Shown piece after piece: positions 1-7,477 of a stretch of DNA of 64,000 nucleotides. The notes beneath the pieces were generated by a model. It made no database searches and had not been told where the DNA came from. It saw only the letters and a list, made by a program, of their open reading frames with translations. The DNA lies in the NCBI RefSeq assembly GCF_014202275.1, contig NZ_JACHGF010000014.1, forward strand, positions 1 through 64,000. The letters are read 5' to 3'. The stretch comes from Rhabdobacter roseus (GTDB lineage Bacteria; Bacteroidota; Bacteroidia; Cytophagales; Spirosomataceae). Within the stretch, counting starts at the first letter, position 1. Each line of letters opens with the position of its first letter. The position numbers and the translations under genes are program-made.

Positions 1-81
1 TACCAAGAAAGCACTGTGATAGTAGATTATTCAAAGAATATTAACTTGTACCAATTTGTAGAATCCGACTCCAAGAAATAG
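1..81 (+). CDS. C-terminal end of an unidentified gene (partial)
   Basis: Reading frame 1 is open from the window edge to a TAG at 79-81 and gives 26 residues ending in ESDSKK. The start lies outside the window, so identity cannot be judged. It sits in low-GC host DNA outside the prophage. It could be a chance open frame. Confidence 0.35.
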   Translation, partial: YQESTVIVDYSKNINLYQFVESDSKK

Positions 82-341
82 GGGGTTAGACCATTCCCTC
101 TGATTCAACTTCTAGATTACTAAGTAGTTCATCTATAAGGCTTTGAGTAATTTTATCCATATAATTGATAATCTTTTTATGTTTACTTACAAAAAGACAG
201 ATCAAGAACTTTCCTAATCATTTGCCACGGTAAATTAGTCAATATAATGAAAGCAGATAGCAAGTCAACATCCCTTAGAGGACACAGAACTCATTTGTCT
301 CAACTTTTTAGTGGGCAAAAACCAGGGCACAGCGAAAAACC
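82..341. other. host intergenic, no gene seen
   Basis: AT-rich stretch between the partial frame at the window edge and the hairpin at 342. Stops are frequent in all frames and I see no RNA gene. It is chromosomal flank to the left of attL. Confidence 0.4.
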
Positions 342-377
342 AAAAAGCCGCTCAGAAGCACTTCTGAGCGGCTTTTT
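342..377 (-). terminator. intrinsic terminator, probably the original tRNA-Ser terminator
   Basis: A perfect 17-bp inverted repeat (342-358 against 361-377) with a 2-nt loop ends in an A/T run. It directly abuts the attL copy of the tRNA 3' end. Before integration it would have lain immediately downstream of the minus-strand tRNA-Ser, so it is best read as the chromosomal terminator displaced ~45 kb from its tRNA by the prophage. Confidence 0.8.
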
Positions 378-399
378 GCAGAGGGAGAGGGATTCGAAC
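377..399. repeat. attL: 23-bp copy of the tRNA-Ser 3' end
   Basis: Positions 377-399 are identical to 45729-45751, which is the 3' acceptor/T-arm part of the tRNA-Ser gene. Identity stops at both edges (376/45728 and 400/45752 differ). A duplicated tRNA 3' end with an integrase gene next to the intact tRNA is the classical signature of tyrosine-recombinase integration. Confidence 0.9.
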
Positions 400-465
400 T
401 CTTAATCTTTTCTTTTTCATTGTGCATTTGTGGCCTGGAATGGCCGTTTTTGAGGTTGGTGTTGC

Positions 466-511
466 TGGCACTTTGCCATTTTTGTGTTGGCACTGGCACT
501 TATTTGGCACT
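466..511 (+). repeat. left arm-type integrase sites (TGGCACT x4)
   Basis: TGGCACT occurs at 466-472, 488-494, 494-500 and 505-511. The last pair, with 11-bp pitch, forms a 19-bp sequence (493-511) repeated exactly at 45650-45668 beside attR. Sites inside the element near both ends in the same orientation fit arm-type binding sites of a tyrosine integrase. Confidence 0.65.
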
Positions 512-614
512 AAATCGACTTGGATTTTAAATGTCTCTGGGCTTGCATAGGAGCTACTAAACTAACTTCAGGGCATAAGGCTCCTGCTAGAAATAATCCA
601 ATTTCGGACTGACC

Positions 615-632
615 AGCAGAAGCCATTCTGCT
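615..632. other. small hairpin upstream of the 715 gene
   Basis: A 7-bp perfect stem (615-621 with 626-632) with a 4-nt loop lies just upstream of the promoter at 646-680. No T-run follows, so it is not an obvious terminator. The rest of 400-714 holds the arm sites and this promoter; no gene is seen. Confidence 0.35.
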
Positions 633-633
633 A

Positions 634-680
634 CCCCTATTTTTTGTCCTTTAGGGGCTTTACCAGGGAGGCTAGCTTTG
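634..680 (+). promoter_or_regulatory. promoter of the 715 gene (GTCCTTT-N24-TTTG) with CCCCTA/TAGGGG arms
   Basis: GTCCTTT at 646-652 is followed after exactly 24 nt by TTTG at 677-680, within a perfect Bacteroidota -7 box TAGCTTTG (673-680). Spacing equals that of the five late promoters. CCCCTA (634-639) and TAGGGG (652-657) form an inverted repeat overlapping the -33 region, related to the palindrome at 2513 and 8280. The start codon is 34 nt downstream. Confidence 0.6.
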
Positions 681-714
681 CCACTGCTAGTTTGGACACT
701 CCCCCCCCATAATC

Positions 715-933
715 ATGGATTTAGAACAGTTAACCATCGAAGACCTTATGTCCCTCCTGAAGGCATCAGGAGCCTACCCCCGCCTCTCGGATCAAGAAAT
801 TGAATCCCTGGCGCTATCCAGAAGGCCGCTGGAGTTATTGTTGCTGGTGCAAAGCCTGGTGGCCTCAGAGATCTCGGTACCGGATGGTCAGATCAAGGCC
901 AAACTCAAGGAACTTCGACAGCTCCGCTGCTGA
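715..933 (+). CDS. small prophage protein of unknown function
   Basis: 72 aa, acidic and leucine-rich, probably all helical, with no motif I recognise. ATG at 715 lies 34 nt downstream of a strong promoter match, which supports expression. Its 3' end overlaps the oppositely oriented gene at 865-1215 by 69 nt, so transcription converges and only one may be expressed at a time. It sits in the accessory left arm between attL and the repressor, where phages commonly carry lysogenic cargo. Confidence 0.5.
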   Translation: MDLEQLTIEDLMSLLKASGAYPRLSDQEIESLALSRRPLELLLLVQSLVASEISVPDGQIKAKLKELRQLRC

Positions 934-1215
934 GCCCGCCCTCTGAATGCGAGGGGCCATTCTCTCTAGCCCCTCCTTTTCTGCCTGGGTAGGTTTACGG
1001 CTTAAAAACTTGGCAACGGCTTTGGCTAGGTACCCTTTTACCTTTTCAAGTCGTTTATCATAATCTTTGGGTGTGTCGCTGCTACCGTATTCAGCATCCA
1101 GCAGGATCTTGAAGGTTTGGGTCTCGGCTCCGTGCTTACCTCGTTCACATTTGAAGGCCCGGCGGATGAAAAATTCGTAGTCGTTTCCTCGCTGATAGGT
1201 TTCTGTGGAATTCAT
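865..1215 (-). CDS. small basic prophage protein of unknown function
   Basis: 116 aa from ATG at 1215; a TTG two codons further upstream is a less likely start. Rich in Lys, Arg and Glu and predicted helical, with no recognised domain. An aromatic, charged N-terminus (NDYEFFIRRAFKCERGKHG) and a helical C-terminal half are the only visible features. Convergent with the 715-933 gene and divergent from the 1259 gene, leaving only ~43 nt for two promoters. No function assigned. Confidence 0.5.
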   Translation of the reverse strand: MNSTETYQRGNDYEFFIRRAFKCERGKHGAETQTFKILLDAEYGSSDTPKDYDKRLEKVKGYLAKAVAKFLSRKPTQAEKEGLERMAPRIQRAGSAAELSKFLEFGLDLTIRYRDL

Positions 1216-1258
1216 ACACAATTTTGAGTAAATTGATATAGACTTTTATTTTTACTGA

Positions 1259-1492
1259 ATGCGCCGCATCCTTTTCCTTTCCGCTCTGACGCTCTTCTCG
1301 TTGCTTAGCGTCTATTTCTTGATCTGCTCTATTATCACCTTTACCAACCCCGCTATGGCTCCCAGCCCGGCTATTATCTTGGCCCAGTCAGGGATGATGT
1401 CCCACATGAATGATTTTGCCTTTGGCTTTTGCTCGGGCGTATTTCTAACCTTGTGGGTTGCCAAAGGGTCTTTCCGACGGTCAGAAGATTGA
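1259..1492 (+). CDS. small membrane protein
   Basis: 77 aa with two hydrophobic segments, roughly residues 4-30 and 50-68, separated by a Pro/Ala/Met-rich loop, and a short charged tail ending in RRSED. Likely inner membrane. Small two-helix membrane proteins in a prophage accessory arm are sometimes superinfection-exclusion factors; that role is inference from position only. Upstream sequence is AT-rich without a clear TAnnTTTG box. Confidence 0.5.
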   Translation: MRRILFLSALTLFSLLSVYFLICSIITFTNPAMAPSPAIILAQSGMMSHMNDFAFGFCSGVFLTLWVAKGSFRRSED

Positions 1493-1528
1493 TTTAGGCG
1501 GTTGATCCCGTATTATAGACATGCCGGA

Positions 1529-2032
1529 TTACTCCCAAGCAATTGGTATATTTTTTATCAACAAATTACTCTTTGGCTGCCCGTTTGGTGTATTAGGTTT
1601 ATCCGCAAAGCGATGATGGATCTGCAATGAAATACTAGTTATTAATTCTGCGGATGGAGGAAAATTACTGATATGGATTGTACTAAAAACTGGCACTTCA
1701 CTTAGCAATACGGCTTGCGAATAACCATTAGGCCTAAATAGCCAAGAAGTATCTCCATACAAATCAGGTCTATAAACATTACCTTTACTGTCAGTTACAG
1801 TAAAAAGGTAAGTTTCAATTGCTTTATCTAATTCGCCAACATTAGTAAATGACATTTTAATTGTTATTGTTTTATTATCTCTTTCTCCAGTAACAGATTG
1901 TACTTCCCAAACAACATTATTAGATTTTCGTACAAATTTATTTTTGTCGCTTTGTTGGGCAAATAACTCAGCACTACTAAAGACAACAGAGGTAATTGCT
2001 ATCGCTAATAAAATGATGTACTTAGTTTTCAT
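1529..2032 (-). CDS. secreted/periplasmic protein, DUF4352-like fold possible
   Basis: 167 aa with a Sec signal peptide (hydrophobic stretch at about residues 5-20, cleavage after LFAQ). The mature part looks all-beta: a run resembling telokin/Ig-like DUF4352 domains (ITIKMSFTNVGELDKAIETY) is followed by strands ending in HISNFPPS. Base composition is clearly AT-richer than the phage structural genes, so it looks like acquired cargo. It lies between attL and the repressor. Function unknown. Confidence 0.6.
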   Translation of the reverse strand: MKTKYIILLAIAITSVVFSSAELFAQQSDKNKFVRKSNNVVWEVQSVTGERDNKTITIKMSFTNVGELDKAIETYLFTVTDSKGNVYRPDLYGDTSWLFRPNGYSQAVLLSEVPVFSTIHISNFPPSAELITSISLQIHHRFADKPNTPNGQPKSNLLIKNIPIAWE

Positions 2033-2114
2033 ACGCGTTCGATTAATTTAGTTTAAATTATTAACTCACAAAATATTTAATTTCCAAAGATTTTAACTCT
2101 AGATTAAGCCCCCC

Positions 2115-2447
2115 CTACCTCAATCCCAAAAGCTGCGCTTTACGGTACTGAAACTCAGCTTCGGTCAGTACACCCTGCATCTTCAGGTCATTGAGCTTGC
2201 GAAGTTCATCGGCTACGTCGAGGCGGGTACCTTCGGGCTGACGGCCCTGGTTATACTTTTGATTGAAGGACGCTTCGGATTGCGTCAGGAAAATGATACC
2301 ATCGATCAGAGCTACGATGGCCGGGATGAAAGTCCAGCAAAATACCAGGTACAGAATCCCGAGACCTGTCTGGCCCAGGTAAAAGCGGTGAACGCCAAGG
2401 CCACCTAAGAAAAGAGCTAAAATGCCAGCAGTAGTTTTGTTCTTCAT
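2115..2447 (-). CDS. TM2-domain protein with C-terminal SHOCT motif
   Basis: 110 aa. Residues ~5-60 match the TM2 family: two helices with the conserved GGLGVHRFYLGQTGLGILY segment between them, and an Asp after the second helix. Residues ~80-108 resemble a SHOCT tail (LRKLNDLKMQGVLTEAEF). TM2 proteins are small inner-membrane proteins of poorly known role. Expressed leftward as lysogenic cargo; a promoter with an abutting 16-bp palindrome lies 35-81 nt upstream. The same palindrome precedes the HEPN cargo gene, so the two may be co-regulated. Confidence 0.8.
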   Translation of the reverse strand: MKNKTTAGILALFLGGLGVHRFYLGQTGLGILYLVFCWTFIPAIVALIDGIIFLTQSEASFNQKYNQGRQPEGTRLDVADELRKLNDLKMQGVLTEAEFQYRKAQLLGLR

Positions 2448-2481
2448 AATCAGCTAGAGGGGTTAAGTGAATGTAATCCAG

Positions 2482-2528
2482 CAAAGAAAAAAACTTATTA
2501 TTTAGTAGTACACCCCTATTTTTAGGGG
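2482..2528 (-). promoter_or_regulatory. promoter of TM2 gene with 16-bp palindrome operator
   Basis: CCCCTATTTTTAGGGG at 2513-2528 is identical to 8280-8295. Reading leftward it abuts the -33 position (2512-2509); 19 nt further is the -7-like box TTTCTTTG (2489-2482). The geometry is the same as upstream of the HEPN gene. The palindrome position just upstream of -33 fits either activator or repressor binding. Confidence 0.55.
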
Positions 2529-2590
2529 GTATATCCAATTATTTTTTTCCCTAACCTTGCGCCCCCTACGTAGATCTGAAAAGGTACCAC

Positions 2591-2971
2591 TCAATCATTT
2601 TTGAGCTGCTCAAGCTGCTTCTGAGCCTTTTCCTTATCTTCTTTTTCACGCCTTAAGGCGATTTTCTGTAACTCCAGTAGCTCGTCCTTATCAATAAGTA
2701 CCTGATTAGAATTAGGAATAACTCTCATTTCCCCCTTGGGATCTTGGCTTGCCTGAACACCTTTAAGCATTTCGCCCTGCCCAGATATTAGCCACTCTAT
2801 GTTCAGCTCAGGATACTTGGAGATAATTTTATCCAGCATCTCCACGCCAATGGTCTTCTTATTTGCGATTGGCTTAAATATGGCTCCTTTCGATACTCCA
2901 ATCGAAATTTCAAAGGAATTGATGGATCTTCCAGTGTAGTCAATAAACAGCTTGAGGCGCTCAGAAAACAT
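2591..2971 (-). CDS. CI-like XRE-family phage repressor
   Basis: 126 aa. Residues ~1-70 form a helix-turn-helix domain of the Bacteroidota phage-repressor type: a helical start, a recognition-helix region around GVSKGAIFKP, then the signature NIEWLISGQGEM. A hydrophilic linker leads into a Lys/Glu-rich C-terminal coiled coil (~95-126) probably used for oligomerisation. No LexA/CI self-cleaving protease domain is present, so induction may not be RecA-autocleavage dependent. Divergent from the replication operon, with four operators between, as in a lysogeny switch. Confidence 0.85.
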   Translation of the reverse strand: MFSERLKLFIDYTGRSINSFEISIGVSKGAIFKPIANKKTIGVEMLDKIISKYPELNIEWLISGQGEMLKGVQASQDPKGEMRVIPNSNQVLIDKDELLELQKIALRREKEDKEKAQKQLEQLKND

Positions 2972-3027
2972 TTTTGGATAAAATTTTCCTATTCGATATT
3001 AGGATGGAGAAAATTTTCAACATACCT

Positions 3028-3080
3028 TTACCAAGTAATTTCTACCAAGTAAAAATTACCAACTAAAATTTACTTGGTAA
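3028..3080. promoter_or_regulatory. four repressor operators on a 14-bp pitch
   Basis: Hyphenated palindromes TTACCAAGTAA (3028-3038), CTACCAAGTAA (3042-3052), TTACCAACTAA (3056-3066) and TTACTTGGTAA (3070-3080, the inverted form) start exactly 14 bp apart. They occupy the 155-bp gap between the divergent repressor and first early gene, so they are the likely CI operators controlling both directions. Confidence 0.8.
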
Positions 3081-3126
3081 AAATACAACTATTGGCAATT
3101 AGTACAAGAGCAAAAACCATAAACGA

Positions 3127-3393
3127 ATGGAATCGACCATCGAACGGCTCCGGAAGGAGTGTAAGCGGCTTATTGAAAAAGTAGGCGAAGAAAGGCTAAT
3201 CAATAAAGTACGGGAGGCCAACGACCACTACACCACCAGCAAAGGGTACTTTGAGTACAGGAACGTACTCCGCGAAAAGGGTAGCGTCGATGCCACCCAG
3301 CGTCTCATCGATACGCTTAGGAGTATCAAGCTACCGCCCAAAAAGACCCGTGGCAAACTCCTCAAAAATCAAAAACTCGTCTCCAACCCCTAG
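3127..3393 (+). CDS. first early rightward gene, small helical protein
   Basis: 88 aa, strongly basic and helical, starting 47 nt after the last operator. Its place opposite the repressor is where Cro-like or early regulatory proteins are usually coded, but I see no convincing helix-turn-helix. The C-terminal KKTRGKLLKNQK tail suggests nucleic-acid contact. It begins the replication operon, followed at 5-nt spacing by a tiny membrane protein. Confidence 0.6.
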   Translation: MESTIERLRKECKRLIEKVGEERLINKVREANDHYTTSKGYFEYRNVLREKGSVDATQRLIDTLRSIKLPPKKTRGKLLKNQKLVSNP

Positions 3394-3397
3394 CCCT

Positions 3398-3547
3398 ATG
3401 ATGTACTTCCTGCAAACCCACGCCACCCAGCTGGTGCTTGGCCTGTGCGCCCTGACCGTGATCGGTTGGCTTATCTACGAACTCACCATAGCCCCTGTAA
3501 TCCATGACTACGAAGACCACGACCCCACCGACCGCGAAGACCTCTGA
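3398..3547 (+). CDS. 49-aa single-pass membrane protein
   Basis: Start at ATG 3398 or the adjacent ATG 3401; a longer open frame from 3251 is rejected because its first 49 codons lie inside the preceding gene. One transmembrane helix (about residues 11-32, LVLGLCALTVIGWLIYELTI), then a short acidic tail of Asp/Glu. Overlaps the next gene by 44 nt in another frame, so translation may be coupled. Function unknown. Confidence 0.5.
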   Translation: MMYFLQTHATQLVLGLCALTVIGWLIYELTIAPVIHDYEDHDPTDREDL

Positions 3548-3707
3548 GCCCAACAAGGCCTCCAGAGCGCACACCCTCAAGGAGCGCACCACCGCCCGCC
3601 GGGCGCTCATCAAAAAAGCCCACGAAGAAGGCCGCCTGCTGACGGCCGCCGAACTGAAAAAGGCCCAACTGGCCGACCTGCAAGAACTCATCGATCTCTA
3701 CCGCTAA
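3504..3707 (+). CDS. small basic early protein
   Basis: 67 aa: a Thr/Pro-rich start, then a charged helical region (KERTTARRALIKKAHEEGR) and a second helix ending LQELIDLYR. The pattern resembles small nucleic-acid-binding or adaptor proteins in replication operons, but no family is recognised. It overlaps the upstream membrane-protein gene by 44 nt and ends 15 nt before the next gene. Confidence 0.5.
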   Translation: MTTKTTTPPTAKTSEPNKASRAHTLKERTTARRALIKKAHEEGRLLTAAELKKAQLADLQELIDLYR

Positions 3708-3722
3708 CCCACTACTACCCCC

Positions 3723-4103
3723 ATGACGATCTACCACGTAGAAATGACCTGCTGCGGCTGGCACGAGCTGCACGGCCTTCTGAGCAGCCTCACCCACCCA
3801 GCCCCGCACCTGCTCAGCGAAGAGCAGCAGCTCCTGCTCCAGACGGCCCACCGCCGCGTCCTTTCCTTTGTCTTTGAGCGTGGCCTGTCCTGCGGGCAGC
3901 GTCGCTACGCCCTGCTAAGCGAGCCCGAAGTAAAGGCCATCAAAGCCCTCTGTACGTTGTTTGAGGATACCCTCCTGGCCTACCTGGGGACCTCCGAGCC
4001 TAGTGAGCAGATCGTCCGGAAGTACGAGCGGCTCACGATGATTGTCCGCGCCCTGGCCCAGGCCGAGCCGCTCAGCGGCTACCTGATCCGCCGCCGCTCC
4101 TGA
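3723..4103 (+). CDS. early operon protein of unknown function
   Basis: 126 aa, helical, with a Cys pair and His/Cys-rich N-terminus (MTCCGWHELHG) and a conserved-looking central block. No known domain recognised. Located immediately upstream of the primase-helicase gene and transcribed with it, so a replication accessory role is plausible but unproven. The sequence contains a GTCCTTT word at 3858 that lacks the partner TTCG and is therefore not counted as a promoter. Confidence 0.6.
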   Translation: MTIYHVEMTCCGWHELHGLLSSLTHPAPHLLSEEQQLLLQTAHRRVLSFVFERGLSCGQRRYALLSEPEVKAIKALCTLFEDTLLAYLGTSEPSEQIVRKYERLTMIVRALAQAEPLSGYLIRRRS

Positions 4104-4156
4104 GCCCGTTAACCACCGCCGCGCCGCCCGCGTGCCCTCAAACCAGACCGTACCCT

Positions 4157-6892
4157 ATGCAATTCAGTTTTTTCCCCGGCCCCATTACCAACAAGCGGCC
4201 TTCCAAGACCATTACCCTGGCCGAGCTCATGGCCCTCGTCCGGTCCGACACCTACCGGGCGGCCGTGGAGAAAGTCCGCGCCCAGGCTACGCCCCAGGCC
4301 GCCAACTACCATAAAAAGCAGCTCGACTACGTCACGCCCTGCGGCGTGTTTGTGCCCACCCGCCTGGCCACCAACCTCCAGACCCACTCCGGCCTGCTGG
4401 TGGTGGACTTCGACCACCTGGCCGATGCTCCGGCCCTGCGGCTCCAGTTCCAGGCCGACCCCTACGTCATGGCCTGCTTCGTATCGCCCTCCGGCTCCGG
4501 GCTCAAGGTCATTGTGGCCGCTCCCGAAGCCACCACCCGTCACAAGGAAACCTACGCCGACCTGGCCCACTACTTCAACAACGTATATAGGCTACCGGAC
4601 GCCGAGAAAGTCGATATTTCGGGCTCCGATCCCAGCCGGGCCTGCTTCCTAAGCCACGACCCCGACGCCCACTACAACCCCCAGGCCCGGCCCTATAAGC
4701 TCCGTAACCAGCCCCCGCCCAAGCCCCGCACCGAGCAGCAGCTCCGGCAAGATGCCACCGAGCTCGAGCAGCACATCGCCACCGTGGTGGAGCGCCTGGA
4801 AACCCACCAGCTCGACGTCTGCAACGACTACGGCACCGAGTGGCTGCTCATTGCCTTCAGCATGGCCACCCTGGGCGAAGCGGGCCGGGGGTACTTTCAC
4901 CGCATCAGCCGCCTCAATGCCAAGTACGACGAGCACGACGCCGACGCCAAGTTCGAAAACGCCCTCAAGACCACTCGCTTCACCAGCCCGGCCAAGTTCT
5001 TCTCCATCTGCAAAGACTACGGCCTGGACGTATCCCGCCCCAAGCCCGAGAAAAAGCCCAAACCCGAGCCAAAGGCCACTGCTGAGCCCAAGGCCAAGGT
5101 ACCTAAAAAGGAAAGCCGCGAAGACGACGAAGACCCCACGCCCTACCACCCCTCGGTATGGTACCGCCGCGAGGGCAGCATCTGGATCAAGATCGGCAAG
5201 TACTGGGACAACGTAGCGCCCAACTTCCAGCTTTATATCAAGTACCGCACCGAAGACGAGCGCGAGGAAGTGACCTGGGTGCTGGAGATCAAGACCACCC
5301 CCGGCCCGCCGCAGTACCTGGAGGTACCCCACGAAGACTTCTGCTCGGCCAAGAAGCTCAAAACCCTGCTGGCCACCAAGCGGCTGGGCTTCAAGATCTC
5401 CGACGGCCACCTCGACGAGCTCCGCAGCTATCTCTTTACGGAGACCGACTTCAACACCGCCTACAAGATGATCCGCTTCGGCTACCACCCCGGCAGCCGG
5501 GTGTTTTTCTTCGCCAACGTAGCCCTGCACCTGGACAGTGGCCAGCTGCTCACGCCCGACGACTTCGGCATCGTCCAGACCCGCCAGCACATCCTGTCCA
5601 TGCCCATCAGCAACCGCAACAAGCAGAGCCGCTTCGAGCTCACGACCCAGCGCGTGTCCTTCCAGGACTTCTACCGCACCTACGTCACGGCCCATCTCTA
5701 CGAAAACGCCTTCCTGCCCACCTGCTTCTACCTGTTCTCGCTCTACCGCGACCTGGCCCTGGGCTACAAAAACTTCAGCCCGATCCTCTTTCTCAAAGGC
5801 GGCGCGGGTACCGGCAAGAGCTCCATGATCCGGGTCTTCACGGCGGCCTTTGGGCGCAAGCAGGAGGGCGTCAACCTCAAGAACAAGAACACCGACAGCG
5901 CCCTGGTCAAGATCATGTCGCAGACCAGTAACTGCATCACCTGGTTCGACGAGTACCACAACGAGCTCAACGGCCAGGAGGGAATCTTGCAGGCCGCCTA
6001 CGACAACGACGGCTACCACAAGAGCAGCGACACCGGCAGCATCCAGACCGACAACGTGGAGCTGCACAGTGCCCTGGCGCTCACCAGCAACTTCCTGCCC
6101 GAAAACCAGATCTTCTTCTCGCGCTGCGTGTTTGTGCCCATCACGGCCCAGGAAAAAACCGATCACCAGCGGCAGGCCTTCTTCCAGCTCGAAGACTGGC
6201 AGGAGGGCGGCCTGGGCTGCCTCTCGGTGGAGCTGCTACCCTACCGCGAGCTGCTCGAAAAGGGCGGCAACTACCAGCTGGGCTACAACCGCCTGTACCA
6301 CGCCCTCAAGGAGCGCTTTCGGGGCCAGAGCGTGCCGGAGCGCCTCTTTGCCAACATGGCCCAGCTCATGGCCGCGCCGTATATTCTGAATATTTTTGGG
6401 AAGATCAACCTGGTGCTGGAGCTGGCCCAGCCCACCGAGGCCGAGATCCTGGAAGAGTACGTGCGCATAGGCGAGGTGTACATCATGCGGCAGTGGCGCA
6501 TCATCAACGAGTCGAAGGCCGTGGCCGAGTTCTTCGAGATCATCCAGATGCTCCACGACCAGCGCCAGATCCAGGAGGATATCCACTTCTCGTTCAAAGG
6601 CCCGCTGATCCGGCTCAACTTCTCCAAATTGTACAATCATTTTGCGCTGAAGTATCGGCTCACGTTTCACAAATCTCCGCCCGACCGCGATACCATCCAG
6701 ACCGAGCTGGCCGCCCTGGCGGGCTACCCCGACTGGAACAGCCTCAAAAAACCCATCCGATTCATGCCCGAAGGCGATAGCAATTCGCAGGCGTCATCGA
6801 TGGCTATCTCGGGCTGTTGTGAGCTGGAATACAAGCTCATAACCGATCAGTTCGGCATCGACCTGGAGTCCAAAGCGCCCCGGTTTTACTGA
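4157..6892 (+). CDS. primase-helicase with VirE/BT4734-like N-terminus
   Basis: 911 aa. Residues ~1-190 match the BT4734-like/VirE N-terminal type found in Bacteroidota mobile-element replication proteins (VVDFDHL, then PSGSGLKVIVA). About 195-300 looks like the helical primase C-terminal region; 300-340 is a Lys/Pro/Glu-rich linker. The C-terminal half is a superfamily-3-like ATPase: Walker A GGAGTGKSS near residue 550, Walker B ITWFDEY near 595, and LALTSNF near 640. It would unwind and prime phage DNA. An iteron-rich origin-like region lies directly downstream, then SSB. Confidence 0.85.
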   Translation: MQFSFFPGPITNKRPSKTITLAELMALVRSDTYRAAVEKVRAQATPQAANYHKKQLDYVTPCGVFVPTRLATNLQTHSGLLVVDFDHLADAPALRLQFQADPYVMACFVSPSGSGLKVIVAAPEATTRHKETYADLAHYFNNVYRLPDAEKVDISGSDPSRACFLSHDPDAHYNPQARPYKLRNQPPPKPRTEQQLRQDATELEQHIATVVERLETHQLDVCNDYGTEWLLIAFSMATLGEAGRGYFHRISRLNAKYDEHDADAKFENALKTTRFTSPAKFFSICKDYGLDVSRPKPEKKPKPEPKATAEPKAKVPKKESREDDEDPTPYHPSVWYRREGSIWIKIGKYWDNVAPNFQLYIKYRTEDEREEVTWVLEIKTTPGPPQYLEVPHEDFCSAKKLKTLLATKRLGFKISDGHLDELRSYLFTETDFNTAYKMIRFGYHPGSRVFFFANVALHLDSGQLLTPDDFGIVQTRQHILSMPISNRNKQSRFELTTQRVSFQDFYRTYVTAHLYENAFLPTCFYLFSLYRDLALGYKNFSPILFLKGGAGTGKSSMIRVFTAAFGRKQEGVNLKNKNTDSALVKIMSQTSNCITWFDEYHNELNGQEGILQAAYDNDGYHKSSDTGSIQTDNVELHSALALTSNFLPENQIFFSRCVFVPITAQEKTDHQRQAFFQLEDWQEGGLGCLSVELLPYRELLEKGGNYQLGYNRLYHALKERFRGQSVPERLFANMAQLMAAPYILNIFGKINLVLELAQPTEAEILEEYVRIGEVYIMRQWRIINESKAVAEFFEIIQMLHDQRQIQEDIHFSFKGPLIRLNFSKLYNHFALKYRLTFHKSPPDRDTIQTELAALAGYPDWNSLKKPIRFMPEGDSNSQASSMAISGCCELEYKLITDQFGIDLESKAPRFY

Positions 6893-6931
6893 GTTTTTCG
6901 CTTTTTTTTCAGAAATGAAAATGAGCAAACG

Positions 6932-7123
6932 AGCTACTACATTACTACAAAACAATATAAGTACTTGATAATCAATAGTAGTAGTTGTAGTAAATGTGTA
7001 GTAAACCCGTAGTAAATGTGTAGTAATGTAGTATTTGTAGTAGGTGTAGCTACAGCTTTACTACAAAAAAATTGACTTAACTACTTGTTTATCAATTAAT
7101 TACAGAAATGTAGTAGTGTAGTA
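6932..7123. other. putative replication origin with TAGTA iterons
   Basis: This 264-nt gap between the helicase and the next gene carries about a dozen GTAGTA/TACTAC hexamers: TACTAC copies at the left edge and near 7058, and a dense run of GTAGTA from ~6975 to 7045 plus two at 7110-7122. Runs of A and T flank them. Iterons beside a phage primase-helicase and SSB are the usual make-up of a replicator. Confidence 0.6.
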
Positions 7124-7156
7124 AAAAAACAAGCCCCTTTTTTTCCTAAAAAAAAT

Positions 7157-7462
7157 ATGGAAGTCCAAACGCAAAACCCCCAAAGTACAATTTCGGCCCC
7201 GTCCGTTCCCGCCCTCCAACTCCACCGCTGGAGCCGCTGGCAAGATACCTCCGGGCGGCTGGTGCTCATCACCGGCTTCACCTACGCCCCCAACGAGGAC
7301 CGGCACCGGCGCTCCCCCTGGCAGATCGACCAGGTAGAGCTGCTCGACGTCCACGCCGAAGCCACCTACCGGCTCGACCACGCCCGCTTCCTGCGCCACG
7401 TCATCAGCGGCAAGCTCATGCCCTGGCGCGCTAACGTAGCAATCCCATCTACCAACCAATAA
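7157..7462 (+). CDS. unknown replication-operon protein
   Basis: 101 aa. A disordered Gln/Pro/Ser start, then a compact domain with Trp-rich core (HRWSRWQDTSGR) and several strands. No recognised family. It sits between the origin-like iterons and SSB, 15 nt upstream of the latter, so it is presumably co-translated with SSB and may act at the origin; that is inference. Confidence 0.55.
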   Translation: MEVQTQNPQSTISAPSVPALQLHRWSRWQDTSGRLVLITGFTYAPNEDRHRRSPWQIDQVELLDVHAEATYRLDHARFLRHVISGKLMPWRANVAIPSTNQ

Positions 7463-7477
7463 CCCCCATCCATCCCT

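Noticed and set aside
308-499. 63-codon minus-strand open frame over attL
   Set aside because: It runs through the tRNA terminator hairpin, the attL repeat and arm sites, so it is very unlikely to be a gene.
3858-3892. GTCCTTT word inside the 126-aa early gene
   Set aside because: No TTCG or TTTG at the fixed spacing (CCTG instead), and it lies in coding sequence; shows the word alone is not enough.
4649-6166. 505-codon minus-strand open frame
   Set aside because: Shadow of the GC-rich primase-helicase gene; Val/Gly/Leu-rich translation without domain pattern.
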